The position numbers and the translations under genes are program-made. DNA of 44,077 nt from an uncultured Flavobacteriia bacterium (lineage in GTDB: Bacteria > Bacteroidota > Bacteroidia > Flavobacteriales_D > Crocinitomicaceae): the NCBI GenBank assembly GCA_903873915.1, contig CAIQQH010000040.1:1-44077 (forward strand). Reading direction: 5' to 3'. The notes below the pieces were generated by a model. It saw only the letters and a list, made by a program, of their open reading frames with translations, had not been told where the DNA came from and searched no databases. This document shows positions 27,331-35,519 of this stretch, one piece after another; the stretch's first letter is position 1, and the number at the start of each line of letters is the position of its first letter.

Positions 27331-28062
27331 CTACTGATTGCCAAGGCGAAGCTGATCCGCCTCCCAAGCCCGGTACAAGTCGAAATAACTTTTCGTTTCC
27401 ATCACAACAACACCGCCAAGTGTGTCTCCATATTTTGCGGGTATTCCACCGGTATAGACCATCATTCTGCCGATCGCACAACTTGGAACATTCATCATCT
27501 CTGTGCCCTTGACACCGTCTAACATAAAGATCATATCTCCCTTTCTAGCTCCTCTGAACATCAACTCCCCATCTTCAGACATTCGGGCTTCAGAGGACAT
27601 GGATAGCACCAATCCTTTGGCATCAAACTTACTTGGTGATTGTGCGATTTCCTCAGAAGTGAGCTCCTTGATCGGTAAAGAACCATACACAAGTTTCATG
27701 TCTCCTTTGGCAGAAATATTCACCACATCCAACACTTGAATTGATGTTGTAAACTTCACCGTGCCGATGTTTGCGAATCCATCCATCGGAATATTCGCTT
27801 CAATGGCTCTCAACATGGTGTCCCCTTGAGAAATGAAAGACACCATATATTTTCCTGCGGGAATTCCACTGATTCTAAAACGTCCGTCTGGATCAGTTAT
27901 ATCCGCATACTTGCGATCACCTTCCTCCACCCATGCGCGAACGCCATAGAGGGTTTGTTGGGTTTTAAAATCAACGACTGTTCCTACGATGTCTCCGAGA
28001 GCTCCTTGTCCCAATGCGCTGCTTCCTACGAGCAACATTGCGATTGCGATTATTTTTTTCAT
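27331..28062 (-). CDS. CarboxypepD_reg plus TonB-receptor plug-like protein without a barrel
   Basis: 243 residues with signal peptide (MKKIIAIAMLLVGSSALGQG). Residues ~24-108 form a CarboxypepD_reg-like domain (GTVVDFKTQQTLYGVRAWV; DPDGRFRISGIPAGKY). Residues ~130-222 look like a TonB-dependent receptor plug: ELTSEEIAQSP, FRGARKGDMIFMLDGVKG, MVYTGGIPAKYGDTLGGVVV. The frame then stops with only ~20 further residues and no beta-barrel. I see no barrel-coding sequence on the same strand downstream; the next thing is a terminator and a convergent gene. Such plug-only proteins may act as periplasmic binding or signalling parts, but function is unknown. It is not followed by debris, so it does not look like a recent truncation. 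Confidence 0.75.
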   Translation of the reverse strand: MKKIIAIAMLLVGSSALGQGALGDIVGTVVDFKTQQTLYGVRAWVEEGDRKYADITDPDGRFRISGIPAGKYMVSFISQGDTMLRAIEANIPMDGFANIGTVKFTTSIQVLDVVNISAKGDMKLVYGSLPIKELTSEEIAQSPSKFDAKGLVLSMSSEARMSEDGELMFRGARKGDMIFMLDGVKGTEMMNVPSCAIGRMMVYTGGIPAKYGDTLGGVVVMETKSYFDLYRAWEADQLRLGNQ

Positions 28063-28112
28063 GGCTTTTTTGTTTAGCTTTTCAGAAGGATGTCCGGCTT
28101 CACATTATTCCA

Positions 28113-28141
28113 TAAAAAATCCCCAAATTTCTCTGGGGATT
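28113..28141 (-). terminator. Rho-independent terminator after fabD
   Basis: An 8-bp stem (AATCCCCA at 28118-28125 and TGGGGATT at 28134-28141) is followed on the minus strand by a T run. It separates fabD from the downstream plug-domain gene. Confidence 0.8.
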
Positions 28142-28159
28142 CATATTTAAAAGGGAATT

Positions 28160-29041
28160 CTATAGTTCTGCGCTCGAACAAGGGAAGGCGCGGTCCACCT
28201 TTTTAAAGAGGCCTTGAAGCACTTTTCCAGGTCCCACCTCGATCACTTCACTCGCTCCATCTGCAATCATCGCATGCATGATTTGTGTCCAACGAACCGC
28301 ACCTGTAAGTTGAGAAACGAGATTTGCTTGTATTTCTGAAGGGTCATGCACAGCCTTCGCATTTACGTTCTGATACACTGCACATATTGGATTGCTAAAT
28401 GTTGTGTTTTGAATCGCTGCCGCCAATTCCTCGCGCGCTGGTTCCATCAATGGAGAGTGGAATGCCCCACCGACAGGAAGAATCAATGCGCGTTTGGCAC
28501 CTGCTTCTGTTAATTTTTCACATGCTTTTTCTACCGCAGGAATGGCTCCAGAGATCACCAACTGTCCTGGGCAATTGTAATTTGCAGGGACAACAATACC
28601 ATCGATTGTTGCGCAAATTTCTTCCACAACGTGATCCTCCAAACCGAGAATAGCCGCCATGGTTGAAGGTTCTTTTTCACAAGCCTTTTGCATCGCCAGA
28701 GCGCGTTGATAGACCAGTTTCAATCCATCTTCAAAACGCAATGTTTTATTCGCTACGAGGGCTGAGAATTCTCCTAGTGAATGTCCAGCCACCATGTCGG
28801 GACGAAACGTATCTCCAAGACACGCTGCAAGAATTGTTGAATGCAGGAAGATTGCAGGTTGCGTCACTTTCGTTTGCTTCAGTTCCTCATCCGTTCCTGA
28901 AAACATGACATCTGTAATGTTAAACCCTAGGATATCATTGGCCTGCAAGAATAGCTCTTTTGCAAGGGCTGAATTTTCATAAAGACCTTTTCCCATTCCG
29001 GAAAATTGTGCTCCCTGTCCGGGAAATACATATGCTTTCAT
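28160..29041 (-). CDS. fabD: Malonyl-CoA:ACP transacylase
   Basis: Loads malonyl from CoA onto acyl carrier protein to start fatty acid synthesis. 293 residues. N-terminal FPGQGAQFSGMG, active-site GHSLGE with Ser88, Arg113 in YQRALAMQ, and His195 in GGAFHSPLM form the catalytic and substrate-binding set of FabD. The C-terminal EVGPGKVLQGL is also typical. It stands alone here, between its own promoter and terminator, rather than in a fab cluster. Confidence 0.96.
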   Translation of the reverse strand: MKAYVFPGQGAQFSGMGKGLYENSALAKELFLQANDILGFNITDVMFSGTDEELKQTKVTQPAIFLHSTILAACLGDTFRPDMVAGHSLGEFSALVANKTLRFEDGLKLVYQRALAMQKACEKEPSTMAAILGLEDHVVEEICATIDGIVVPANYNCPGQLVISGAIPAVEKACEKLTEAGAKRALILPVGGAFHSPLMEPAREELAAAIQNTTFSNPICAVYQNVNAKAVHDPSEIQANLVSQLTGAVRWTQIMHAMIADGASEVIEVGPGKVLQGLFKKVDRAFPCSSAEL

Positions 29042-29068
29042 GCGCAGTTTCTATTTTGTTTTATATGG

Positions 29069-29076
29069 CAAAGATA
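29069..29076 (-). promoter_or_regulatory. -7 box of the fabD promoter
   Basis: TATCTTTG on the minus strand, identical to the box of the rpsL operon, lies 27 bases before the fabD ATG. The -33 zone falls on the T-run of the upstream gene's terminator. Confidence 0.55.
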
Positions 29077-29087
29077 CACATTCGGAC

Positions 29088-29119
29088 AAAAAAAAAGGTC
29101 CGCCGAAGCGAACCCTTTT
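29088..29119 (-). terminator. Rho-independent terminator with TTCG loop after the T9SS protein gene
   Basis: On the minus strand GTTCGC, loop TTCG, GCGGAC (one T:G pair) is flanked by AAAA and a long T run, giving an extended stem with the stable TTCG tetraloop. It lies 19 bases after the stop at 29139. Confidence 0.75.
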
Positions 29120-29138
29120 CTGTTCAATAAAGAACGAA

Positions 29139-30971
29139 TTATTTGCGCACGATCAATTTCTGAGTAGAAACAGAACCGTCAACGATTACATTTACCATGT
29201 AAACACCGTTTGTCAAAGACTCCGTGTTCACTGTAACTTTTTGTGCTCCATTTACAGAACCCAAAGCTGTCGTGTAAACTACTTTACCTGTAAGGTCAGT
29301 AACATTGACAGCTGCAGTAGTTGCATTGTTTACTTCGAAAGTAACTGTTGCTTGATTGTTTGCAGGGTTAGGATATACATTCATACCCACCATGTTTTCA
29401 ATTTCTGTAACCGCTCCAGATGGATCATCGCTCAAACGAATCATGATTGCATTTGGCTGAGTTAGGCTGAATAAAGAGGCATCAGCCAGGTATCCAATTA
29501 CAGACTGCTCGTATGTATTTTGAGCATATGCGAAACGAACTTCTGTTGCACCACCAAAGTGACAAGCTGTTACCAACACGATATCACCAGCATTCAACGT
29601 TACTGGTCCACCGCTGATTGGCAAGTTCACCCATGCAGCTGCAGTGTTTGCAACCGTTGAAATGTTAGTCTCAGCAAGGTAGTTGTATGTTCCAGCAGTT
29701 TGATCCAACAAATAGATCTTCGCCAAATATTCACTTCCAACAGCTCCAGCAGCTTGAGTAGCCAAACGCAACTTAATGTTCGAAACTGTCATGTTGTTGA
29801 AAATCTCCATTTCATTCCCAATTTCAAGTGCTTGACCTGGTTGAGAAGAAACATTGCTGATTGAACCTGAAGAAACATTATTGTCACGAGAGTACTCGTA
29901 GTTTGTTACAAATACATCCATAGATGTTTGGTTGTTTGCCAAGTTAGCATCTGTTCCTGCACCAATCCCTGTTGTTAGGTTGATTGTTTTCGTACCCAAT
30001 CCTGTTGGAATGTATGGTGTAGAGATCGAAAGTGTATCTGTTGCCGTTGCAGCGATTGCTACTGCAGCACTTGTACCTGTATATCCACCAGTTGCTGTAG
30101 CATTCAATGTTACTGCTGCTTGATTCGCACCACCATTGTTGTTCGCTTTCGCTCCGAAAGTCAATCCAGGGAAAGAAGACTGAGACGCAGGAATGTTGTA
30201 GTAATCAACACCCCAAGTAGTAGCGATATCAGTTGCTTGGTACCAGTTTGTTACTTTTATGTCATTGTTCCATGCTTCAACGATTTTCACGTCGTCAACA
30301 CCCCAGAACCAATCCCAAGCTCCGACATAATGGAAACGGATTTTCACTTGGTTTGTCCAAGGTCCGGTTCCTTTTGCAGGAGTGATGTTCACTGTCTCTA
30401 CTTCACTTGGAACACAGTTCGTGTTCACAGGAACTTCTGTGTCTGGGTTCACTTGGAAAATTGTCCAAGTCGCTCCGCCATCGTTAGATACCTCAACGAA
30501 GTTTTGATCATAATAATGACGGTAGTACTCGGAAAAAGTCAAGTACATAGGTGCGTTCACCGCTCCTGAAAGGTCAATGATTCCAGTAAACTCGAAGTAT
30601 GCATCTTGATTTTGACCGCTTCCCGCCTGATCAGAGTTGATCATTGCGAAGTTACCCGCTGAATTGGCGAAAGTAGCTGGCCATTGGTAACTAGCCTGTT
30701 GACCTGTTATGTTTGCAGGTAGAGCGTTAATGATAGCCCAATCTCCTGAGGTGTGACCTGTACCAGTAGTTTGGTTCCAATCAGAAAGTTGATCAAATCC
30801 ATTTGCCCACCATTGTTGGCCTTCTACTTTCTCAGTACTTTGTACTTTTTTCGTTACTGGACGAACGTCAGTTCTGTCATTTTGTGCAGCAACACTCTGT
30901 GTAATGGCTACCTGCGCATTCAACGCAAATCCGCCAACCAAAGCACCTGCCAATAGGTAAATCTTTTTCAT
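29139..30971 (-). CDS. Large secreted protein with T9SS type A sorting domain
   Basis: About 610 residues from the ATG at 30971 (MKKIYLLAGALVGGFALNAQ, a signal peptide). Residues ~45-230 look like a MAM/jelly-roll lectin-like domain (EGQQWWANGFDQLSDWNQ, then WGVDDVKIVEAW). The middle has a CARDB-like repeat of Ala/Thr-rich strands. Residues ~530-610 are a type A sorting domain (MNVYPNPANNQATVTF, DLTGKVVYTT, GVYMVNVIVDG, ending KLIVRK). The product is probably a cell-surface or released adhesin-like protein of unknown binding partner. Confidence 0.8.
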   Translation of the reverse strand: MKKIYLLAGALVGGFALNAQVAITQSVAAQNDRTDVRPVTKKVQSTEKVEGQQWWANGFDQLSDWNQTTGTGHTSGDWAIINALPANITGQQASYQWPATFANSAGNFAMINSDQAGSGQNQDAYFEFTGIIDLSGAVNAPMYLTFSEYYRHYYDQNFVEVSNDGGATWTIFQVNPDTEVPVNTNCVPSEVETVNITPAKGTGPWTNQVKIRFHYVGAWDWFWGVDDVKIVEAWNNDIKVTNWYQATDIATTWGVDYYNIPASQSSFPGLTFGAKANNNGGANQAAVTLNATATGGYTGTSAAVAIAATATDTLSISTPYIPTGLGTKTINLTTGIGAGTDANLANNQTSMDVFVTNYEYSRDNNVSSGSISNVSSQPGQALEIGNEMEIFNNMTVSNIKLRLATQAAGAVGSEYLAKIYLLDQTAGTYNYLAETNISTVANTAAAWVNLPISGGPVTLNAGDIVLVTACHFGGATEVRFAYAQNTYEQSVIGYLADASLFSLTQPNAIMIRLSDDPSGAVTEIENMVGMNVYPNPANNQATVTFEVNNATTAAVNVTDLTGKVVYTTALGSVNGAQKVTVNTESLTNGVYMVNVIVDGSVSTQKLIVRK

Positions 30972-31095
30972 AGTTAACAATTAATTTTGGGTAAAAATAT
31001 AAAACAAAAGTCGAATTCCCAAGAGTATAAAAAAATGACCCAAGTCATGCCTATTTTTTCAGTAAAAAAACAAACAAAAAACGCACTAAATCAAC

Positions 31096-32103
31096 TTAAA
31101 ATTCTTTCACCCATCGGAGGCGACACCAATTCACTTCACTCGACCGAAACGGACAGCGGCGAATATGAAAAACCCAATGTAGGATCGAACACATGCGCGA
31201 GCGCACTCTGAAAATTTTACCCAATTGCCAGGATAAGGAGATGTGATGGAGCGAGCCCTTTTCGTTTACAATCAGCGTGCGGGAGTAAAACGTGGGCAAA
31301 GACGACTGAATAGCATCCGGGCCATAATACACCCACGCAATGTTTCGGTGTGGGGCTTCGTATCCCCCTTTTCTCCGGACAGCCCGTTTAAGCGTATTCC
31401 AATTTCCACGATCAATAGCAGCGCATAGCGCACAATGACCAGCGCATGATGGTTTGTTCATCTGAATTTCACTCTCCGATTCCGCTACTGTCAGGGTGAT
31501 GTAATTGCTGTTCATGCCAGCGTAGTTCAAGTCCATTTTCGTGGAGTCTGCATTCCTATTGGAGCTATCAAATGGATCCAAACGGTTGTAGATATACTCA
31601 GATAAGGGTTCTTTCCATGGGTCATACCAGGCAAGCAGTTGGTATTTTCCCGGAGGAAGATTCCCCAATTGATGTGCTTCAATATGCCTGGATTCATTGA
31701 GGGAATCATTAAAAAAAATAGGGATTGAAACGGACTCACCCGGCTCTAGGTTTTTCAGTGTTACATACCCTTTATACAGTGATGTATCCATAGCCAAACG
31801 CCTTTCCTCCGTGTAAATATTTCTGTAATAATTGTCTTCCACATTGAATACCGAGAACCAGATCACCTGCTGACCTTGATTTTGATTTTGAGATCCAGGA
31901 AGAAGTACGCTACGCTGCGAATAATCCGCATTGGTGAAGGTTACCGTGAGCTGAGCGATCTTTCCTTTGACTATTGTTAGATTCGTAGAATCCTTTTCAT
32001 TGGAAGAAATCCTCATGAGCAACTTCCAAGGCACGAGATCGGCGTATGCGCAAAATGCCGAGGTGCAAAGGGCAAGAAGTAAAAAAAAACGCAGGACGAG
32101 CAT
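31096..32103 (-). CDS. Secreted protein of unknown family, probably frameshifted at its 3' end
   Basis: The open frame gives 335 residues with a signal peptide (MLVLRFFLLLALCTSAFCAYA). The part to about residue 298 looks like a native protein: beta-rich, with LEPGESVSIPIFFNDSL, LPPGKYQLLAWYDPWKE and a Cys-rich CAGHCALCAA segment. The last ~37 residues are rich in Arg, Trp and Cys, unlike a folded end. In the -1 frame, starting near the AAAATTTT run at 31211-31218, a natural-looking end (FDPTLGFSYSPLSVSVE) stops at 31136-31138. I therefore suspect one lost base, either a sequencing error or a real disruption. Family unknown. Confidence 0.65.
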   Translation of the reverse strand: MLVLRFFLLLALCTSAFCAYADLVPWKLLMRISSNEKDSTNLTIVKGKIAQLTVTFTNADYSQRSVLLPGSQNQNQGQQVIWFSVFNVEDNYYRNIYTEERRLAMDTSLYKGYVTLKNLEPGESVSIPIFFNDSLNESRHIEAHQLGNLPPGKYQLLAWYDPWKEPLSEYIYNRLDPFDSSNRNADSTKMDLNYAGMNSNYITLTVAESESEIQMNKPSCAGHCALCAAIDRGNWNTLKRAVRRKGGYEAPHRNIAWVYYGPDAIQSSLPTFYSRTLIVNEKGSLHHISLSWQLGKIFRVRSRMCSILHWVFHIRRCPFRSSEVNWCRLRWVKEF

Positions 32104-32184
32104 TCAACGAAGGTATACAATATACGTTCAATTTGATCTTCGAAAAGTGAATCAAGGATCAAGACATATATTGATCATTCATAC

Positions 32185-32892
32185 TTAAAACCACAATCCT
32201 CCTGATATTTGAAAGAATTGAAAGAAACGAAGCAAAAGAAGGTAAAGTAGTGTTGGAAGAATAAGAATACTTGATATAATGACCACTGCTAATGCCATGT
32301 TCCTTCCAGACCATTTTTCAGGATTTTTATTTATTTGTTTCAAGGCCTTTATGGCCATAACGAGTGAAACAATCAAACAAATGAATCCAATTATGACTAT
32401 GACCCAAGGACCAAGTGCAAAATTCATTGATATCAAAATAGCAGAACCAAAAATCAAAAACACGAGTGATAAAATCAACAGGATAAGTGAGGCTTTTGAT
32501 AAATAATGAATTGGCTTTTCATCTGATATTTTTCTCACCGTGAGCTCTTCATTCGCAAGTTCCATTGAACCAATAGCATTTTCCTTTTCTGCATTGGTCT
32601 CAACCAATTCTTGGTCAAGCAGTTGAGATTCATGCTTATGTGAAGAAGAGTATTCCCCCGCTTGATAAGGGTGCACATGAGTACCATTCTCAACTGTTGC
32701 TTGTTGAACTACAACGGATTCAGTTGGACTATCGGCAGCAATCAACGATTGATCTTCAGCAACTGGCTCTAGATTTTTAACGCTTGAATGATTTGACTTC
32801 CACTCCACGTGCCATCCTGGATTGTGCACGCGTTTTGTGATGGTGCAGGAAACCAGCACAGAAAGTAAAATAAAAAGGGACAGGTATTTCAT
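32185..32892 (-). CDS. Lipoprotein with C-terminal membrane segments
   Basis: 235 residues. Lipobox LVSC with Cys16, followed by TKRVHNPGWHVEW, a short basic-aromatic motif I have seen after the lipidation site in Bacteroidota. A low-complexity hydrophilic stretch follows (~35-130), then three strongly hydrophobic segments near residues 133-155, 160-183 and 198-222, with the pattern of DUF4190-like proteins. The product is thus lipidated at one end and membrane-spanning at the other. Function unknown. Confidence 0.65.
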   Translation of the reverse strand: MKYLSLFILLSVLVSCTITKRVHNPGWHVEWKSNHSSVKNLEPVAEDQSLIAADSPTESVVVQQATVENGTHVHPYQAGEYSSSHKHESQLLDQELVETNAEKENAIGSMELANEELTVRKISDEKPIHYLSKASLILLILSLVFLIFGSAILISMNFALGPWVIVIIGFICLIVSLVMAIKALKQINKNPEKWSGRNMALAVVIISSILILPTLLYLLLLRFFQFFQISGGLWF

Positions 32893-33006
32893 GGTAGTTG
32901 CTTATAAATCAGGATAAATGTACAAGCAATCTTTCCAAAAGAATAATTGAATTGCGCAATTCTAAAACACCAGGTTGCGCATTTCACAACTCGCTAAGTT
33001 TGAGAT

Positions 33007-33040
33007 AAAAAAATGCCCCATTCAAACGAACAGGGCATTT
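33007..33040 (-). terminator. Terminator of the metal-handling cassette
   Basis: An 8-bp perfect stem (AAATGCCC at 33011-33018 with GGGCATTT at 33033-33040) plus a T run on the minus strand lies 21 bases after the YHYH gene stop, marking the end of the operon. Confidence 0.85.
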
Positions 33041-33060
33041 CAAAAGTGAATACGTATTGT

Positions 33061-34431
33061 CTAATCAATTACAACTGTATACGTACGTTGCTTCCCTGGC
33101 TCGTTGATGCGCAAAAAATAAGTTCCACTATACAAGGTTGACGCAGAGAAATAACACAGGGTGCTTCCTTGAAAAATGGTCTGCGTTTGTATCACTTTTC
33201 CTGCAGCATCCACCAATTCCGCGGTTACATTTCCTATGAGCAATCCAGAGGATTGAACTACCAAAATGTCTGCTGTTGGATTAGGGAAAATGCTGAAAGT
33301 AGTTGCGCTTAAATCTTCAACTCCGGCCGATGATGTATAGGTCGTCACTGTCTCCGTAATTGATGTCACCTTAGATGCGACTTTAGTTCCATAGAATGTT
33401 GGTCCAACGACATAGGGATAAGCGGAATTGTGGTTCGCATCCACCGTTGCAAAATAGCAGTAAATTCCATTTGGATATTCGGGTGTTACACAAAAACGTC
33501 CATTGTGTTCGTCCAAATAATCTGCTTGACCAGCATGTGCCACGAACTCGTAATCTTCACGGAAATAGCCCAAGGGATAAGTCGTACTCACGGCAGGACC
33601 ATCGGCTACATTGGTGCCATCTGCCCAAACCGTTCTGGTGGTGATGTTGCGCAATTGGTAACTGGACTTGATGCGTACAATCCCTCCAGTTCCGTCAGCA
33701 TTGGCATATCCATACGCGCCATAAATCGGGAAACCATCATAGGCAAATCCAATCAATGGTGAATGTTGTGCTGCGTTGATTGCATACAATCCATCAGCTG
33801 CATACAAATCACAAACGGTTGAAATTACTGTCAAGTCAAGATTGAAGGCACTTGGATTTTGGTGATGGTGATAATTACCCATTGCTGGGTGACCTTTTGA
33901 GCAGTCGAAGCCAAGTTTTTCCGCTGGAATAGCATCACGATTCCAAGATTGTGCTGTTCCTGGTCCACCTGGACAAGGCGACATACCAGGTAAACCTCCA
34001 CACAAGGTGTTTGTTGTTGTGTTCCAAGCCACACCATCACGGTAGTCGAATAAGGCAACACCATTGATAAACACACCGATATTTCCTCCAGTCGTAGCGG
34101 TAGGCGTTCCTGTATTTTGAACTGGATTCAAAGGAAATTTAAAAATCGCATTTTGATCTGTAGCCAACGATGGATTTCCATCCAAGAAAGGACCTGTTGG
34201 ATAAGCAGGAATTCCGTTTGTAGTGACATACACCCAATTTGTTGAATATTGCACCGTTTGCACATTCGCCTCAACGTTATCTGGAATCACTGTGGAATTT
34301 CCGGAAACATAATGGCTACCCATTATCCCAGTTGTATTTTGAAGCCAAGCGGTAATAGCTGGATTCGATTGTCCGAAAGCTATGGAACTTAGTCCAACAG
34401 CAAGAACGGAACACATTTTTTTCATCATCAT
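33061..34431 (-). CDS. YHYH-domain protein with T9SS type A sorting domain
   Basis: 456 residues with a signal peptide (MMMKKMCSVLAVGLSSIAFGQ). The central part carries the YHYH-family core: HPAMGNYHHHQNP (His181 and His188-190) and SPLIGFAYDGFPIYG (~224-238), with DEHNGRFCVTPEYPNGIYCYF later. The histidine cluster is a plausible metal site, but that is inference. Residues ~376-456 are a type A sorting domain (FSIFPNPTADILVV, ASTLYSGTYFLRI), so the protein is probably secreted by T9SS. It lies 56 bases after the di-heme peroxidase gene and directly before a terminator; it is the last gene of the cassette. Confidence 0.85.
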   Translation of the reverse strand: MMMKKMCSVLAVGLSSIAFGQSNPAITAWLQNTTGIMGSHYVSGNSTVIPDNVEANVQTVQYSTNWVYVTTNGIPAYPTGPFLDGNPSLATDQNAIFKFPLNPVQNTGTPTATTGGNIGVFINGVALFDYRDGVAWNTTTNTLCGGLPGMSPCPGGPGTAQSWNRDAIPAEKLGFDCSKGHPAMGNYHHHQNPSAFNLDLTVISTVCDLYAADGLYAINAAQHSPLIGFAYDGFPIYGAYGYANADGTGGIVRIKSSYQLRNITTRTVWADGTNVADGPAVSTTYPLGYFREDYEFVAHAGQADYLDEHNGRFCVTPEYPNGIYCYFATVDANHNSAYPYVVGPTFYGTKVASKVTSITETVTTYTSSAGVEDLSATTFSIFPNPTADILVVQSSGLLIGNVTAELVDAAGKVIQTQTIFQGSTLCYFSASTLYSGTYFLRINEPGKQRTYTVVID

Positions 34432-34487
34432 ATTTAGTCGTTTTGTAGTGTTAGGATACTCTTTCTTTTGAAAACTTGTGCAAGAAA

Positions 34488-35519
34488 CTACTTTTTTGGA
34501 AAAGAAAAACGTGGGTTGTATAAAAATTGTTTGTCTGTCAAGGTGTATAGAAATGCCAACAAATCCTTTTGCTGCTTGTCGCTCAGGTGAATAGGCCCAT
34601 TTAATTCACGGCTTAAATGGCTATTTGCCGGATCAATTTTATCACTGTAATAGGAAATCACCTCCTTCAATTTTCGAAAACGGCCGTCGTGCATGTAAGG
34701 AAAGGTAAATTCAATATTTCGCAATGTCGGAATCATAAACAAGAATGAATCTACTACTTTCCCTGTTATTGCGAACCTTCCCAAGTCCTTGAATATAGGG
34801 TCACTTTGCAGACCATTCGACTTAAATTGATGGGTGGTAAACAAGGGTTCTTGGTGGCAGGAAACACAATGTTGACGAAAAATCACGAGTCCACTTTGCT
34901 CTTGTTCAGTGAAAGTCACCCCTTTTTCCTTTCGCAGCACTTGATCGTACTTGCTGTTTGACGAGATCAAGGAACGTGTAAATTGACTCAAGGCATTCAT
35001 CAGCTTCGCTGTGGTAATTTCATCGGCTCCATAAACACGTTGAAATTGTTTTCGGTAGTCATCATTCAAAGTCAGGCGGCGAATGACTTCGGCCAGGGTG
35101 TTATCCATTTCAGCGGGATGTGTCAACGGATTGATTCCTTGTGCTTCGATATGATTAACGCCTCCATCCCAGTGAAAAAACTTTTTCCATGCCAAATTAA
35201 TCAAGGCTGGAGCATTTCGAGTGCCCTTACGGCCATCAATTCCATGGCTCACATTGTGGTCAACATGCGTAAATCCCGTGTATTGAAGATGACATGTTGC
35301 GCAGGAGATGGTGCTGTCACGTGACAACATCGGATCGTAAAATAAGCTTCTTCCCAACTGAAAACCCTCTTCTGAAATTGCCTTTTCGGAAAGATCATAC
35401 GTAGGTTTCGGCCATTTTTTTGGGATTGAAATTTTTGATTTGAAGATTGGGAGATCAAAACGATATGCCGACAAGAGCCCTGAAATCAATACAAACAATA
35501 GGAAAATCAATCTATTCAT
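34488..35519 (-). CDS. MbnH-like di-heme cytochrome c peroxidase family protein
   Basis: 343 residues with an N-terminal export segment. Two c-type heme sites: CATCH (73-77) and CVSCH (218-222). In the family, MauG/CcpA-type di-heme enzymes reduce peroxide or oxidise a protein partner; the MbnH branch oxidises a tryptophan of MbnP to kynurenine. Other conserved parts: GTRNAPALINLAW, FFHWDGG and PYMHDGRFRKLKEVISYY. Its start overlaps the MbnP-like gene by 8 bases, the usual pairing for MbnP/MbnH, which favours MbnH over an ordinary peroxidase. Confidence 0.88.
   Translation of the reverse strand: MNRLIFLLFVLISGLLSAYRFDLPIFKSKISIPKKWPKPTYDLSEKAISEEGFQLGRSLFYDPMLSRDSTISCATCHLQYTGFTHVDHNVSHGIDGRKGTRNAPALINLAWKKFFHWDGGVNHIEAQGINPLTHPAEMDNTLAEVIRRLTLNDDYRKQFQRVYGADEITTAKLMNALSQFTRSLISSNSKYDQVLRKEKGVTFTEQEQSGLVIFRQHCVSCHQEPLFTTHQFKSNGLQSDPIFKDLGRFAITGKVVDSFLFMIPTLRNIEFTFPYMHDGRFRKLKEVISYYSDKIDPANSHLSRELNGPIHLSDKQQKDLLAFLYTLTDKQFLYNPRFSFPKK

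Noticed and set aside
29040-29465. Plus-strand open frame over the end of the T9SS protein gene
   Set aside because: It covers a terminator and the sorting domain of the opposite gene and shows no protein-like features.
34488-35519. Ordinary cytochrome c peroxidase (CcpA)
   Set aside because: The 8-base overlap with an MbnP-like gene and the family of its partner favour the MbnH branch; a detoxifying peroxidase would not be expected to be paired this way.
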